Shown one piece after another: positions 6,179-12,528 of a stretch of DNA of 14,375 nt (position 1 is the stretch's first letter; each line of letters opens with the position of its first letter). Source of the DNA: Bacilli bacterium (lineage in GTDB: Bacteria > Bacillota_I > Bacilli_A > RF39 > UBA660); NCBI GenBank assembly GCA_017411235.1, contig JAFPMR010000296.1, positions 1-14,375 of the forward strand. The letters are read 5' to 3'. Under the pieces are notes generated by a model. The model was not told the DNA's origin. It saw only the letters and a program-made list of their open reading frames with translations, and ran no database searches. A program made the position numbers and the translations under genes.

Positions 6179-7375
6179 CTAACTACATGTATATCCTTGA
6201 GCTTGAATTTCGAATGCTACAGTATTCTTATGAGCTCTATAGCTAAAGAAACGATATGTTTTAAGAGCGATGATGTCGTTATCAGTTGCTGTATGTAAAT
6301 CTATTTCATTTACTTGTTGGAATTCACCTTTACTTTCAATGAAATTAGAAGTAAATGAATTAATTGTCTTATACTTCTCTGTTAAAGCTTGATATTGTTC
6401 TTTATCAGCTTCATAAGTTGGATTCTTTTCATTATCGACTTCTTTATATGTTTCTTTAATCTTCATTAATTGATTATCAATGAAATAATATTTCATTTCA
6501 TCATTTAGGTACTTACATGTTAATACCTTATATTCTTCTTCTGATGCTGTTAAGTTAACATCAGTATATTTTGATTCAACTATTTCTTCTACTTTAAATC
6601 TATTAGCTTTTTCATATGCTCTTTGATTAATTGTTAAAGTAATATCTTGAGCAGATTTAGTTGGTATTCCATTGTATGAATGAATTAAAGCATAGTATAA
6701 AGGTCTGTCATTACTATATAAAACTATGTAGTATTTCTTATCGAATTGATACATTTTTTCGCCAACGTTTTGAATAGTAAATGAGAAAAAGTATTCATTA
6801 CCTTTTTTAGATTTAACAAAGTTTATTAAATCTAAATCACCTATATGAGCACGAGATGCTGCAGCATCAATTCTAAAGAAAGTGTCTCCTTCTTCCTCTT
6901 CTACTAGAGATGGATCAGCTTCTTCAGTTTTAAAAAATTGAGAGAAATCAATTTTTTTACTTATTTTTGGTAACATAATCATAAATCCTAATAGAACTAC
7001 AAAGAATAGTAAAACGACAAATGGATTACCTTGTTTATCGGGTTCTATTTGATATACTAATCTTTCATCAGAGTTAAAGTTCTTTTTATGATTAGCTTTT
7101 TTCTCTTCAGAACTGATTTCAACAACGGCTTCACGATCTTCTTCTTTTACTTCAAGTACTCGAGGTATTTCTACACTTTGCTTAGCCAATTGTTTTTCTT
7201 CCTGTGTTTCTTCTGATTGAACACCAAACATAGCAGTAAAGTCTGCTTTTGCTTGAGTTGCACCTTGTATTGGTTGTTCGTCTCCCCTAGCTTCAGAGTT
7301 AGCTATTGAATTAACAATAGCATCGCTACTTTGGGTAACATCAGGATTTTGGATATTTTTTTCTTCTTCATTCAT
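6179..7375 (-). CDS. Single-pass membrane protein with disordered N-terminus, first in scp operon
   Basis: The frame opens at 7390, but that ATG overlaps the ribosome binding site. GAGGGGA sits 6 bases before the ATG at 7375, giving 398 aa. Residues 1-105 are polar, low in hydrophobics, rich in E, Q and S, and probably disordered in the cytoplasm. One membrane helix lies at about 119-135 (NPFVVLLFFVVLLGFMIMLP). An acidic spacer (EADPSLVEEEEG) and a 240-residue extracytoplasmic domain follow. That domain begins with beta-strand-like alternation (YFFSFTIQNVGEKMYQFDKKYYIVLYSN) and may include an immunoglobulin-like fold; a charged helical stretch lies at 290-350. No family is recognised. It leads the operon with scpA and scpB and has its own extended -10 promoter. 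Confidence 0.85.
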   Translation of the reverse strand: MNEEEKNIQNPDVTQSSDAIVNSIANSEARGDEQPIQGATQAKADFTAMFGVQSEETQEEKQLAKQSVEIPRVLEVKEEDREAVVEISSEEKKANHKKNFNSDERLVYQIEPDKQGNPFVVLLFFVVLLGFMIMLPKISKKIDFSQFFKTEEADPSLVEEEEGDTFFRIDAAASRAHIGDLDLINFVKSKKGNEYFFSFTIQNVGEKMYQFDKKYYIVLYSNDRPLYYALIHSYNGIPTKSAQDITLTINQRAYEKANRFKVEEIVESKYTDVNLTASEEEYKVLTCKYLNDEMKYYFIDNQLMKIKETYKEVDNEKNPTYEADKEQYQALTEKYKTINSFTSNFIESKGEFQQVNEIDLHTATDNDIIALKTYRFFSYRAHKNTVAFEIQAQGYTCS

Positions 7376-7402
7376 ATGATATCCCCTCATTCTTCATTAT
7401 TT

Positions 7403-7411
7403 ATTATATCA
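7403..7411 (-). promoter_or_regulatory. Extended -10 promoter of the scp operon
   Basis: TGATATAAT on the - strand (7411-7403) is a perfect -10 with TGn extension, 28 bases upstream of the start codon at 7375. A second TATAAT lies at 7418-7413 but lacks the TG. No good -35 is visible because the upstream terminator's T tract occupies that place. Confidence 0.65.
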
Positions 7412-7424
7412 AATTATAAGGAAA

Positions 7425-7449
7425 TAAAAAAGAACTTATGCAAGTTCTT
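7425..7449 (-). terminator. Terminator of the 7460-9815 operon
   Basis: On the - strand AAGAACTT (7449-7442), loop GCAT, AAGTTCTT (7437-7430), then a U tract. It closes the two-gene envelope operon 11 bases after its last stop codon and separates it from the scp operon. Confidence 0.85.
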
Positions 7450-7459
7450 AGTTTATTTA

Positions 7460-8839
7460 TTAATCTAGAATATATGGATTTTCTCTTGTTCCTGATCCAG
7501 TATATGTTACATTACCAACAATATTTATTACTGGTCTTATGCCTTGTTCAGAATCTGTCTTGTCTATTCCAATACTTCCAGAACTAGTTACTACCATCAA
7601 ATATGATGTATTTCCATAGTATTCTGCAGGACTAGCTGTAAAGAATGATGTACCATTATATAGATAATAATTATAATTATTTACATCTTTTACGCCACCT
7701 GCTAATGCTACTTCATCAGCAGTAATTAGTGATACTTTTAAATTATATGCTCCACCAAAGTCACTCTTTGTATTTGGACATATTATTGATGGAGTAATGT
7801 TTGTTACTAATCTATCATATGCTCCAAAGTAGATATGACTTCCAGCACTTCTACTACTTGAATCATTACAATATGCTGTTTCTAAAATGTATTCATCAGC
7901 ATCATCAGTTATGTTATTGCTATACCATGATTCTAAAGTATTTAATACTTCATTATTAACATCTCTATTATCATAGTCATATTTTAATCCAGCATAATCA
8001 GCATATTTATGGTTATTACTATATTTTGATATAGATATTGGTGTTTCAAGTATTAATCTAATTGAACCATCTGCATTAACTCCCATGATTCTCCATAGAT
8101 TATTAGAGAACTTAATGAAGTTATTATTTACTACACCACGATAGTAATAGTATTTACCATTTGCAGCATCTATTGCAAATAATCCTTCTTCATTGAAAGC
8201 TGCTTCATTAAAGTCTGGTGCTGCTTTAGCATCAATTGAAGCTTTATCTTTAAGGATAGTTTCATGAAGAGTTGGTTTAATTGCTGAATCTGAACTAATT
8301 ACTTCTATATGTCCTTTGAAGTAATTATTAGTATCATCAACTATTGGTGCTTTCTTTTCATCAAACCAAATTCTAATATTTGTTCTTATTGTTTCATTTG
8401 GTTCGATTGTTACTTTACCAATTAGTTTACTAGTTTTAATTCCTTCTTCAGCAGTTTTAGTTGTTTCTAAGTTTTTATATAAACTAGCATTTAGAGCTAT
8501 ATTACCAGAAGTTTTAAGTACTAAAGCATTTACATCAATAGTAGTTGTTTCAACAGTATTAAGTCTTATTTGTACTTCTTTTGGATCTACACAAGTATTA
8601 GTAATAGTTATTGTATAAGGACTTGTTTCTTCTCCATCACTGTTTATTACTGGTTTAATTTTAGATATCTCTATAATGCCATCATTTTCATAGTAGATTT
8701 TAAAACATTCAATGTTTTTAGTATTTGTTTCTTCAACTTGTTTAGATGATAACCACACACCATAACCTGTTCCAACAGATAATGTTGCAACTAGTAACAA
8801 AGCTATTAGAGCTAATGATATAATGTATTTTTTCTTCAT
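7460..8839 (-). CDS. Exported protein with DUF6273-like C-terminal domain (459 aa)
   Basis: An N-terminal KKK and hydrophobic helix (about 4-24, YIISLALIALLLVATLSVGTG) form a signal peptide or membrane anchor. Residues about 30-190 look beta-rich (PYTITITNTCVDPKEVQIRLN, TIRTNIRIWFDE), like a Camelysin/TasA-type or generic Ig-like surface domain; this is a loose resemblance. The C-terminal half (about 215-459) shows blocks typical of the DUF6273-like exported proteins common in gut Firmicutes: YYYRGVVNNNFIKFSNNLWRIMGV with DGSIRLI, then VSLITADEVALAGG, and EQGIRPVINIVGNV near the end. Its function is unknown. RBS GGTGA lies about 7 bases upstream; it follows the zinc-ribbon gene by 25 nt in the same operon. 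Confidence 0.85.
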   Translation of the reverse strand: MKKKYIISLALIALLLVATLSVGTGYGVWLSSKQVEETNTKNIECFKIYYENDGIIEISKIKPVINSDGEETSPYTITITNTCVDPKEVQIRLNTVETTTIDVNALVLKTSGNIALNASLYKNLETTKTAEEGIKTSKLIGKVTIEPNETIRTNIRIWFDEKKAPIVDDTNNYFKGHIEVISSDSAIKPTLHETILKDKASIDAKAAPDFNEAAFNEEGLFAIDAANGKYYYYRGVVNNNFIKFSNNLWRIMGVNADGSIRLILETPISISKYSNNHKYADYAGLKYDYDNRDVNNEVLNTLESWYSNNITDDADEYILETAYCNDSSSRSAGSHIYFGAYDRLVTNITPSIICPNTKSDFGGAYNLKVSLITADEVALAGGVKDVNNYNYYLYNGTSFFTASPAEYYGNTSYLMVVTSSGSIGIDKTDSEQGIRPVINIVGNVTYTGSGTRENPYILD

Positions 8840-8864
8840 GTATTGTCACCATCTTTTCTAGTTA

Positions 8865-9815
8865 TTAAGCGTTTGTTGAAGTATTAACTGCTCCTCCAGC
8901 TGTTTTAACAGCTGATTTAACAATGTTTGCTCCTTCAGCAAGAATATCGTAGTTGAAATCGTTTGTCTTTACTGCAAGTACAGCAATAACGAAGATTTCA
9001 CCAGGAGCTGCATCTGTAATACCAATAATCATATTTTGACTATTCTTAGTTAGTTCTACGCATATCATTTCAATATCAGAAATTGTAGTTACTTTTATGT
9101 TATGTACTACTGCTCCTGAATCGATATACATTTGTCTAACTGCAGGTAATGTATTTTTTAAATTTTCTAAGGTTCCTAAACTAATACTAATCATCATTTC
9201 TTTAGTCTTTTGATAATTTAGGATATCAAAACCTTGAGTACCATAATCTTTAGCAGTATATTCATCAGGTACTGCATAAGAGTAACCATTATTAGATACT
9301 AAATGGTATCCTTCAGGAACTGTTACTTCACCACCAACTGGTGTTGTATGACCAGGTGTTGTTGGTTGCTGTGGTTGTTCTGGAACTTGAGGTTGTTCTG
9401 GTTGTTCAGGTTCTTCTGGCTCTTCTGGTTCCTCAGGGTCCTCTGGCGGAATAACTGGTTCTTCCTTCTTTGGTTCTGGTTCTTCTTGTTTTAATACAAC
9501 ATCGCTATTTGTATCTTCGTCTCCTTCAACTTTATTGTTTTTAGTTACGAATACTATAACGACTGCTATTATGGCAAGTACAACTACTACACCAAGTACT
9601 ATATAAATGGATTTGTTATCCCCATCTTTATTACCACCGTTATTCATTGGGAATCCGCCTTGGCCACCTTTAGCACGCATCATAGGAGGTGCTTGCATTG
9701 GGCCGCCACCCATATTTCCTCCAGGGCTTGATATTTGAGATAATTGCATTCCGCACTTAAAGCAAATTGTGTCTTTTTCACTTAACATATGACCACAGTT
9801 TGGACATGTTCTCAT
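8865..9815 (-). CDS. Zinc-ribbon, single-TM protein with Pro/Glu linker (316 aa)
   Basis: The N-terminus holds a zinc ribbon with C4-x2-C7 and C18-x2-C21 (CPNCG, CFKCG). A Gly/Met/Pro-rich flexible stretch (30-65) leads to a membrane helix at about 70-90. Residues 105-155 form an acidic proline-rich linker of PEEP/PEQP units. The C-terminal domain (about 165-305), which starts VPEGYHLVSNNGYSYAVPDEY, would sit outside the membrane. That domain has a substrate-binding or lipoprotein-like feel (strands ILNYQKTKEMMISISLGT, IEMICVELTKNSQNMIIGI) but I cannot name it. Zinc-ribbon/TM proteins of this kind are common, poorly characterised envelope proteins of Firmicutes. RBS AGGTGA lies 5 bases before the ATG. 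It heads an operon with the exported protein at 7460-8839. Confidence 0.87.
   Translation of the reverse strand: MRTCPNCGHMLSEKDTICFKCGMQLSQISSPGGNMGGGPMQAPPMMRAKGGQGGFPMNNGGNKDGDNKSIYIVLGVVVVLAIIAVVIVFVTKNNKVEGDEDTNSDVVLKQEEPEPKKEEPVIPPEDPEEPEEPEEPEQPEQPQVPEQPQQPTTPGHTTPVGGEVTVPEGYHLVSNNGYSYAVPDEYTAKDYGTQGFDILNYQKTKEMMISISLGTLENLKNTLPAVRQMYIDSGAVVHNIKVTTISDIEMICVELTKNSQNMIIGITDAAPGEIFVIAVLAVKTNDFNYDILAEGANIVKSAVKTAGGAVNTSTNA
9391..9444. repeat. Six degenerate 9-bp repeats coding the Pro/Glu linker
   Basis: Six tandem units of the form GGTTSTTCW (GGTTGTTCT, GGTTGTTCA, GGTTCTTCT, GGCTCTTCT, GGTTCCTCA, GGGTCCTCT) lie within the 8865-9815 gene. On the coding strand they give repeated Pro-Glu/Gln triplets. 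Such in-frame 9-bp arrays can change copy number by slippage without a frameshift. Confidence 0.75.
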
Positions 9816-9838
9816 CTACGTCACCTACTCTCTTATTA

Positions 9839-9847
9839 ATTATAGCA
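9839..9847 (-). promoter_or_regulatory. Extended -10 promoter of the envelope-protein operon
   Basis: TGCTATAAT on the - strand (9847-9839), 23 bases upstream of the start codon at 9815. The same longer sequence occurs before the next upstream gene (10529-10537). No clear -35 box. Confidence 0.65.
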
Positions 9848-9858
9848 TATTTCTTCAT

Positions 9859-9886
9859 AAAAAAAATGATTTTTTAAATCATTTTT
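9859..9886 (-). terminator. Terminator overlapping the end of the phospholipase-like gene
   Basis: On the - strand AAAAATGATTT (9886-9876), a 3-nt loop, AAATCATTTTT (9872-9862), then further Us. The stem begins inside the stop codon at 9885-9887, so the gene's last bases form part of the terminator. Confidence 0.82.
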
Positions 9887-10511
9887 AATCTTTAATTCCT
9901 AGAATTTGAATGTCTTTTATGATGTATTTTATCGAGTTACTTATAAACACTTCTATATCATTCATGTCAAAGACAAAATTCTTTTCTTTTTTGGTTTCTT
10001 CGATAATAAGGCCCATCTTATCTACTAAGATATCCAATTTATCAACTGGTATTTCTCTAATAGCTGTTGTTGGCTCTCTAAATTCCTCGGAAAAAATGTC
10101 TAATGGCAACATATATTTATCAATTAAATCAGTATTTAAATTTGTATAATCATTGTAAATTAAATCTCTGATAGCTGTATATGTTAATTGTTTTTTGACA
10201 TTTTCTCTAGTATATCTTTCTATGAATTGATATACGTAATCTCTAAACCAATATTTATCTGTTAATAAATGAATGAAGTAACCCATTGTAAACGGATTGT
10301 GTAAATCATTACGATATTTAGCTAAGAATCGATCAATGTTAGGTACATCGTCTTCATTAGAGTGATCTAAGAAGTGAGATATTTCTTTTGTTTCACCTAT
10401 TTGTTTTGAGATATCTGGAGCTATAGATCCTAATAATAAATCATATTCATTCATTTTTAAGTACTTATTTACTTCTTTTGCTATACACAAATGAATTATT
10501 GCTGATGCCAT
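9885..10511 (-). CDS. Zinc-dependent phospholipase C-like protein (208 aa)
   Basis: The N-terminus MASAIIHLCIAKEVNKYL followed by LLLGSIAPDISK is typical of the zinc-dependent phospholipase C / S1-P1-like helical hydrolase family (PF00882 type) in Firmicutes. Likely metal ligands are H7, D33, H46, H81 and D85: H46 lies in ISHFLDH, and H81 and D85 in GYFIHLLTDKYWF. These fit the family pattern of an N-terminal His, APD, SHF and HxxxD. No signal peptide is present, so it would act in the cytoplasm. The substrate is unknown; many relatives are annotated only as hydrolases. RBS AGGTGA precedes the ATG by 5 bases. It is a single-gene unit with its own promoter and terminator. Confidence 0.82.
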   Translation of the reverse strand: MASAIIHLCIAKEVNKYLKMNEYDLLLGSIAPDISKQIGETKEISHFLDHSNEDDVPNIDRFLAKYRNDLHNPFTMGYFIHLLTDKYWFRDYVYQFIERYTRENVKKQLTYTAIRDLIYNDYTNLNTDLIDKYMLPLDIFSEEFREPTTAIREIPVDKLDILVDKMGLIIEETKKEKNFVFDMNDIEVFISNSIKYIIKDIQILGIKD

Positions 10512-10528
10512 ACTATCACCTATTATTA

Positions 10529-10537
10529 ATTATAGCA
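10529..10537 (-). promoter_or_regulatory. Extended -10 promoter of the phospholipase-like gene
   Basis: TGCTATAAT on the - strand (10537-10529), 17 bases before the start codon at 10511. The transcript would have a leader of only about 10 nt holding AGGTGA. The -35 region is weak because the upstream terminator lies there. Confidence 0.62.
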
Positions 10538-10549
10538 TATTTTTATTAT

Positions 10550-10576
10550 AAAAAAAGAAGATTAAATCTTCTTTTT
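10550..10576 (-). terminator. Terminator overlapping the end of the 632-aa protein gene
   Basis: On the - strand AAAAAGAAGAT (10576-10566), loop TTA, ATCTTCTTTTT (10562-10552), then more Us to 10550. The 5' arm begins within the stop codon of the gene ending at 10575. Confidence 0.83.
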
Positions 10577-12473
10577 ATTTTATATCTAAAGCTAGATTAG
10601 TTTTAGTACTACGATGTTTATTATGAATTATATTATGTAGATATTTCATTGAATTTACGAATTCTTTTTCTAGTTCTAAAGTTTTCTCTTCGTTATTAAA
10701 ACTAATTTCTAAAGCTTTATTAATTAGGTCTTTATATTGATCTATTAGTTCTTTTATATTAGTAAATGCGATGGCATTGTATTTTGAATCTGTTGGTTTT
10801 TTATCTTTATTATCTATATTGTCTAAAGATATGAAATCAACAATTATTTTCTTTTTAGATTCTTCTTCTATTTTACTAACTATTAGTTTAGCTAACATAC
10901 GATAATATGCTACTTCAGCTAAATCGTTAATATAATCACTATATGATAAATAACAATTACCATTTTCATCTGTTAAACCTATATCAGATAAGGAATAGTA
11001 TGTATTTTCCATAGTAGCTGTTAAGTACATTGGCATACCCATTTTTGCTATTAATTCTGGATAGTTATTGTTTAGTTTATTTAAGATATTAATCTTTTTT
11101 ACTAGGTCGTCTTTATTAGCATATAGAGTTGTTCTTTTCTTGTTATTATCACTAGTTAAAGCTTTCATATCATAGTTTAAGTTATTTTCTACACATTGTC
11201 TTATGTATTCATTTATTAATAGATTTGTTTCTAAACGAGGTCCATTAATATAGATACGATAACTATTCTTAAAAGCGTTGTTAACAAATAATGAGTTATC
11301 CCCAATTCCTATATGTTCTACATTTAAATCTGTTGTTTCTACTGTAGATAATAGAATAAAGGTATAAAGATTGTTAGTTAGATTATATTTGTTACAAATA
11401 TAATGAGATTGTTCTCCTTTATTCATTTCTTTTAAGATACCATAGATTTCTTCTCTAGTTAGAGTTTCTAATCTAGCTAGTTCTTCTTCAGTAATTAGAT
11501 TTAAGTATTTATTATTTAAATCGTTATAAGCATAGTTATTAAACTTATCTAAGAAGATTAGATATAGTTTATAAGTTAAATCTGCTTGAAGCTTTAAGTA
11601 ATCGTATTCTTTGCTTTCTTTAATAGGTTCATCTGTTATTAGAGATAATTCTTCTATAGCAAATCTATTTTCTTGATATCTTTGTTTTAAGAAAGCACTA
11701 AATACTTCTTCATCTTCAAAGGGATCAGTTATATTTTCTTTTAGGTATTTTTTATTAACATCTTCAGGAAGAGTTACTTTTTTTATAATCTTTTTTTCTT
11801 TAGTTAATTCTTTACGAAGATTGATATTGAATGTTACTGATAGATAGAACAATACTTTTAAATAAGCTGCTTTTTCTGGATCAGTCATTTCTTTTTTCTT
11901 TGATAAGTAATCTTCTATCATTTTAGGAACTGATTCTTTTATAGGTTCAAAACCTAGTTTTTCTGCAGATAGTTTTATTTCTTCTGTAAACATCAAAGAA
12001 TTCTTTTGAATTTCATTAAAATCTAATTCATTTTTGGTAGCTAGTTCTTTTAGTTCATTGTATTCTTCTACATCTGTTTCAGGGCGTAAATTATAGATAC
12101 ACATACGTCCAAATAATTCTTGTTCTTTTTTCTCTTTTGGTTCTTTTACTGTTACGTATTTTTCTAGTTCTTCTCTTAGATTTACGTCGTATATTTGAGA
12201 TAGTTCAATTAGATTTTTTAGATATATTTTCTTTTCTTCATCAGTTAAAGAATCTTTGATTGCTATATATTTTTCAAGCAATGCACAAAAAGATTCAAAG
12301 TCACAATTGAATCCTAGTTTAGCTGTTTTTCTTTTTAGATTTTTTACGAATTTATTTGTTTTCTTTTTATATTCATTAAACCTTTTGCCAGTTAAATCTT
12401 TTAGTTTTTCTAGTTCTTCTTTAGGTCCATTTGTTAGGAAATAATAACAAAATTTACGAAATGTTTCTTCCAT
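10575..12473 (-). CDS. 632-aa protein with N-terminal tandem duplication
   Basis: I do not recognise the whole protein. Residues about 4-103 and 119-223 are two copies of one helical unit with a 120-residue period: RFNE 31/DFNE 151, AKLGF 51/EKLGF 171, YLK 84/204, and NLR-E-EL 98/218. Each unit ends with (M/L)TDxEKxxYLKxLxxLS then a (D/N)xNLRxEL motif. A Lys/Glu-rich linker leads to a larger C-terminal region (about 245-632). There, residues about 395-530 (YRIYINGPRLETNLLINEYI, then a Lys/Arg-rich turn and TTLYANKDDLVKKINIL) loosely resemble the HopA1-type effector fold, a weak impression only. There is no signal peptide or membrane segment. RBS AGGTGA lies 4 bases before the ATG. It is monocistronic between two hairpin terminators. 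Confidence 0.87.
   Translation of the reverse strand: MEETFRKFCYYFLTNGPKEELEKLKDLTGKRFNEYKKKTNKFVKNLKRKTAKLGFNCDFESFCALLEKYIAIKDSLTDEEKKIYLKNLIELSQIYDVNLREELEKYVTVKEPKEKKEQELFGRMCIYNLRPETDVEEYNELKELATKNELDFNEIQKNSLMFTEEIKLSAEKLGFEPIKESVPKMIEDYLSKKKEMTDPEKAAYLKVLFYLSVTFNINLRKELTKEKKIIKKVTLPEDVNKKYLKENITDPFEDEEVFSAFLKQRYQENRFAIEELSLITDEPIKESKEYDYLKLQADLTYKLYLIFLDKFNNYAYNDLNNKYLNLITEEELARLETLTREEIYGILKEMNKGEQSHYICNKYNLTNNLYTFILLSTVETTDLNVEHIGIGDNSLFVNNAFKNSYRIYINGPRLETNLLINEYIRQCVENNLNYDMKALTSDNNKKRTTLYANKDDLVKKINILNKLNNNYPELIAKMGMPMYLTATMENTYYSLSDIGLTDENGNCYLSYSDYINDLAEVAYYRMLAKLIVSKIEEESKKKIIVDFISLDNIDNKDKKPTDSKYNAIAFTNIKELIDQYKDLINKALEISFNNEEKTLELEKEFVNSMKYLHNIIHNKHRSTKTNLALDIK
11799..12473 (-). 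repeat. Coding tandem duplication, period about 360 bp
   Basis: Codons 1-105 (12473-12159) and 118-225 (12122-11799) of the 632-aa gene encode diverged copies of the same roughly 100-residue module. Several anchor motifs are exactly 120 codons apart. The similarity is at protein level; the DNA copies have drifted, so the duplication is old. Confidence 0.8.
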
Positions 12474-12489
12474 ACTCTCACCTATTATA

Positions 12490-12498
12490 AGTATAACA
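12490..12498 (-). promoter_or_regulatory. Extended -10 promoter of the 632-aa protein gene
   Basis: TGTTATACT on the - strand (12498-12490): -10 TATACT with TGn extension, 16 bases upstream of the start codon at 12473. TATAAT at 12489-12484 is an alternative -10 but would leave almost no leader. Confidence 0.55.
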
Positions 12499-12528
12499 AA
12501 AAAGATAACTTATTTTAAGTTATCTTTT
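12498..12528 (-). terminator. Terminator overlapping the end of proS
   Basis: On the - strand AAAAGATAACTTA (12528-12516), loop AAA, TAAGTTATCTTTT (12512-12500), followed by Us to 12498. This is a 13-bp perfect stem. The proS stop codon (12510-12512) lies inside the 3' arm, so the last codons of proS encode the hairpin. Confidence 0.88.

Noticed and set aside
9391..9444. CRISPR-like short repeat array
   Set aside because: Units are 9 bp, contiguous, degenerate and in frame within a coding gene, with no spacers and no cas genes.
9303..9494. Open frame of Trp, Phe and Leu-rich residues on the + strand
   Set aside because: It is the antisense shadow of the Pro/Glu linker repeats; the composition is an artefact and there is no RBS or promoter.
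10575..12473. Type III effector or toxin based on HopA1-like resemblance
   Set aside because: The similarity is only a visual impression; there is no secretion system, export signal, antitoxin or immunity gene nearby.
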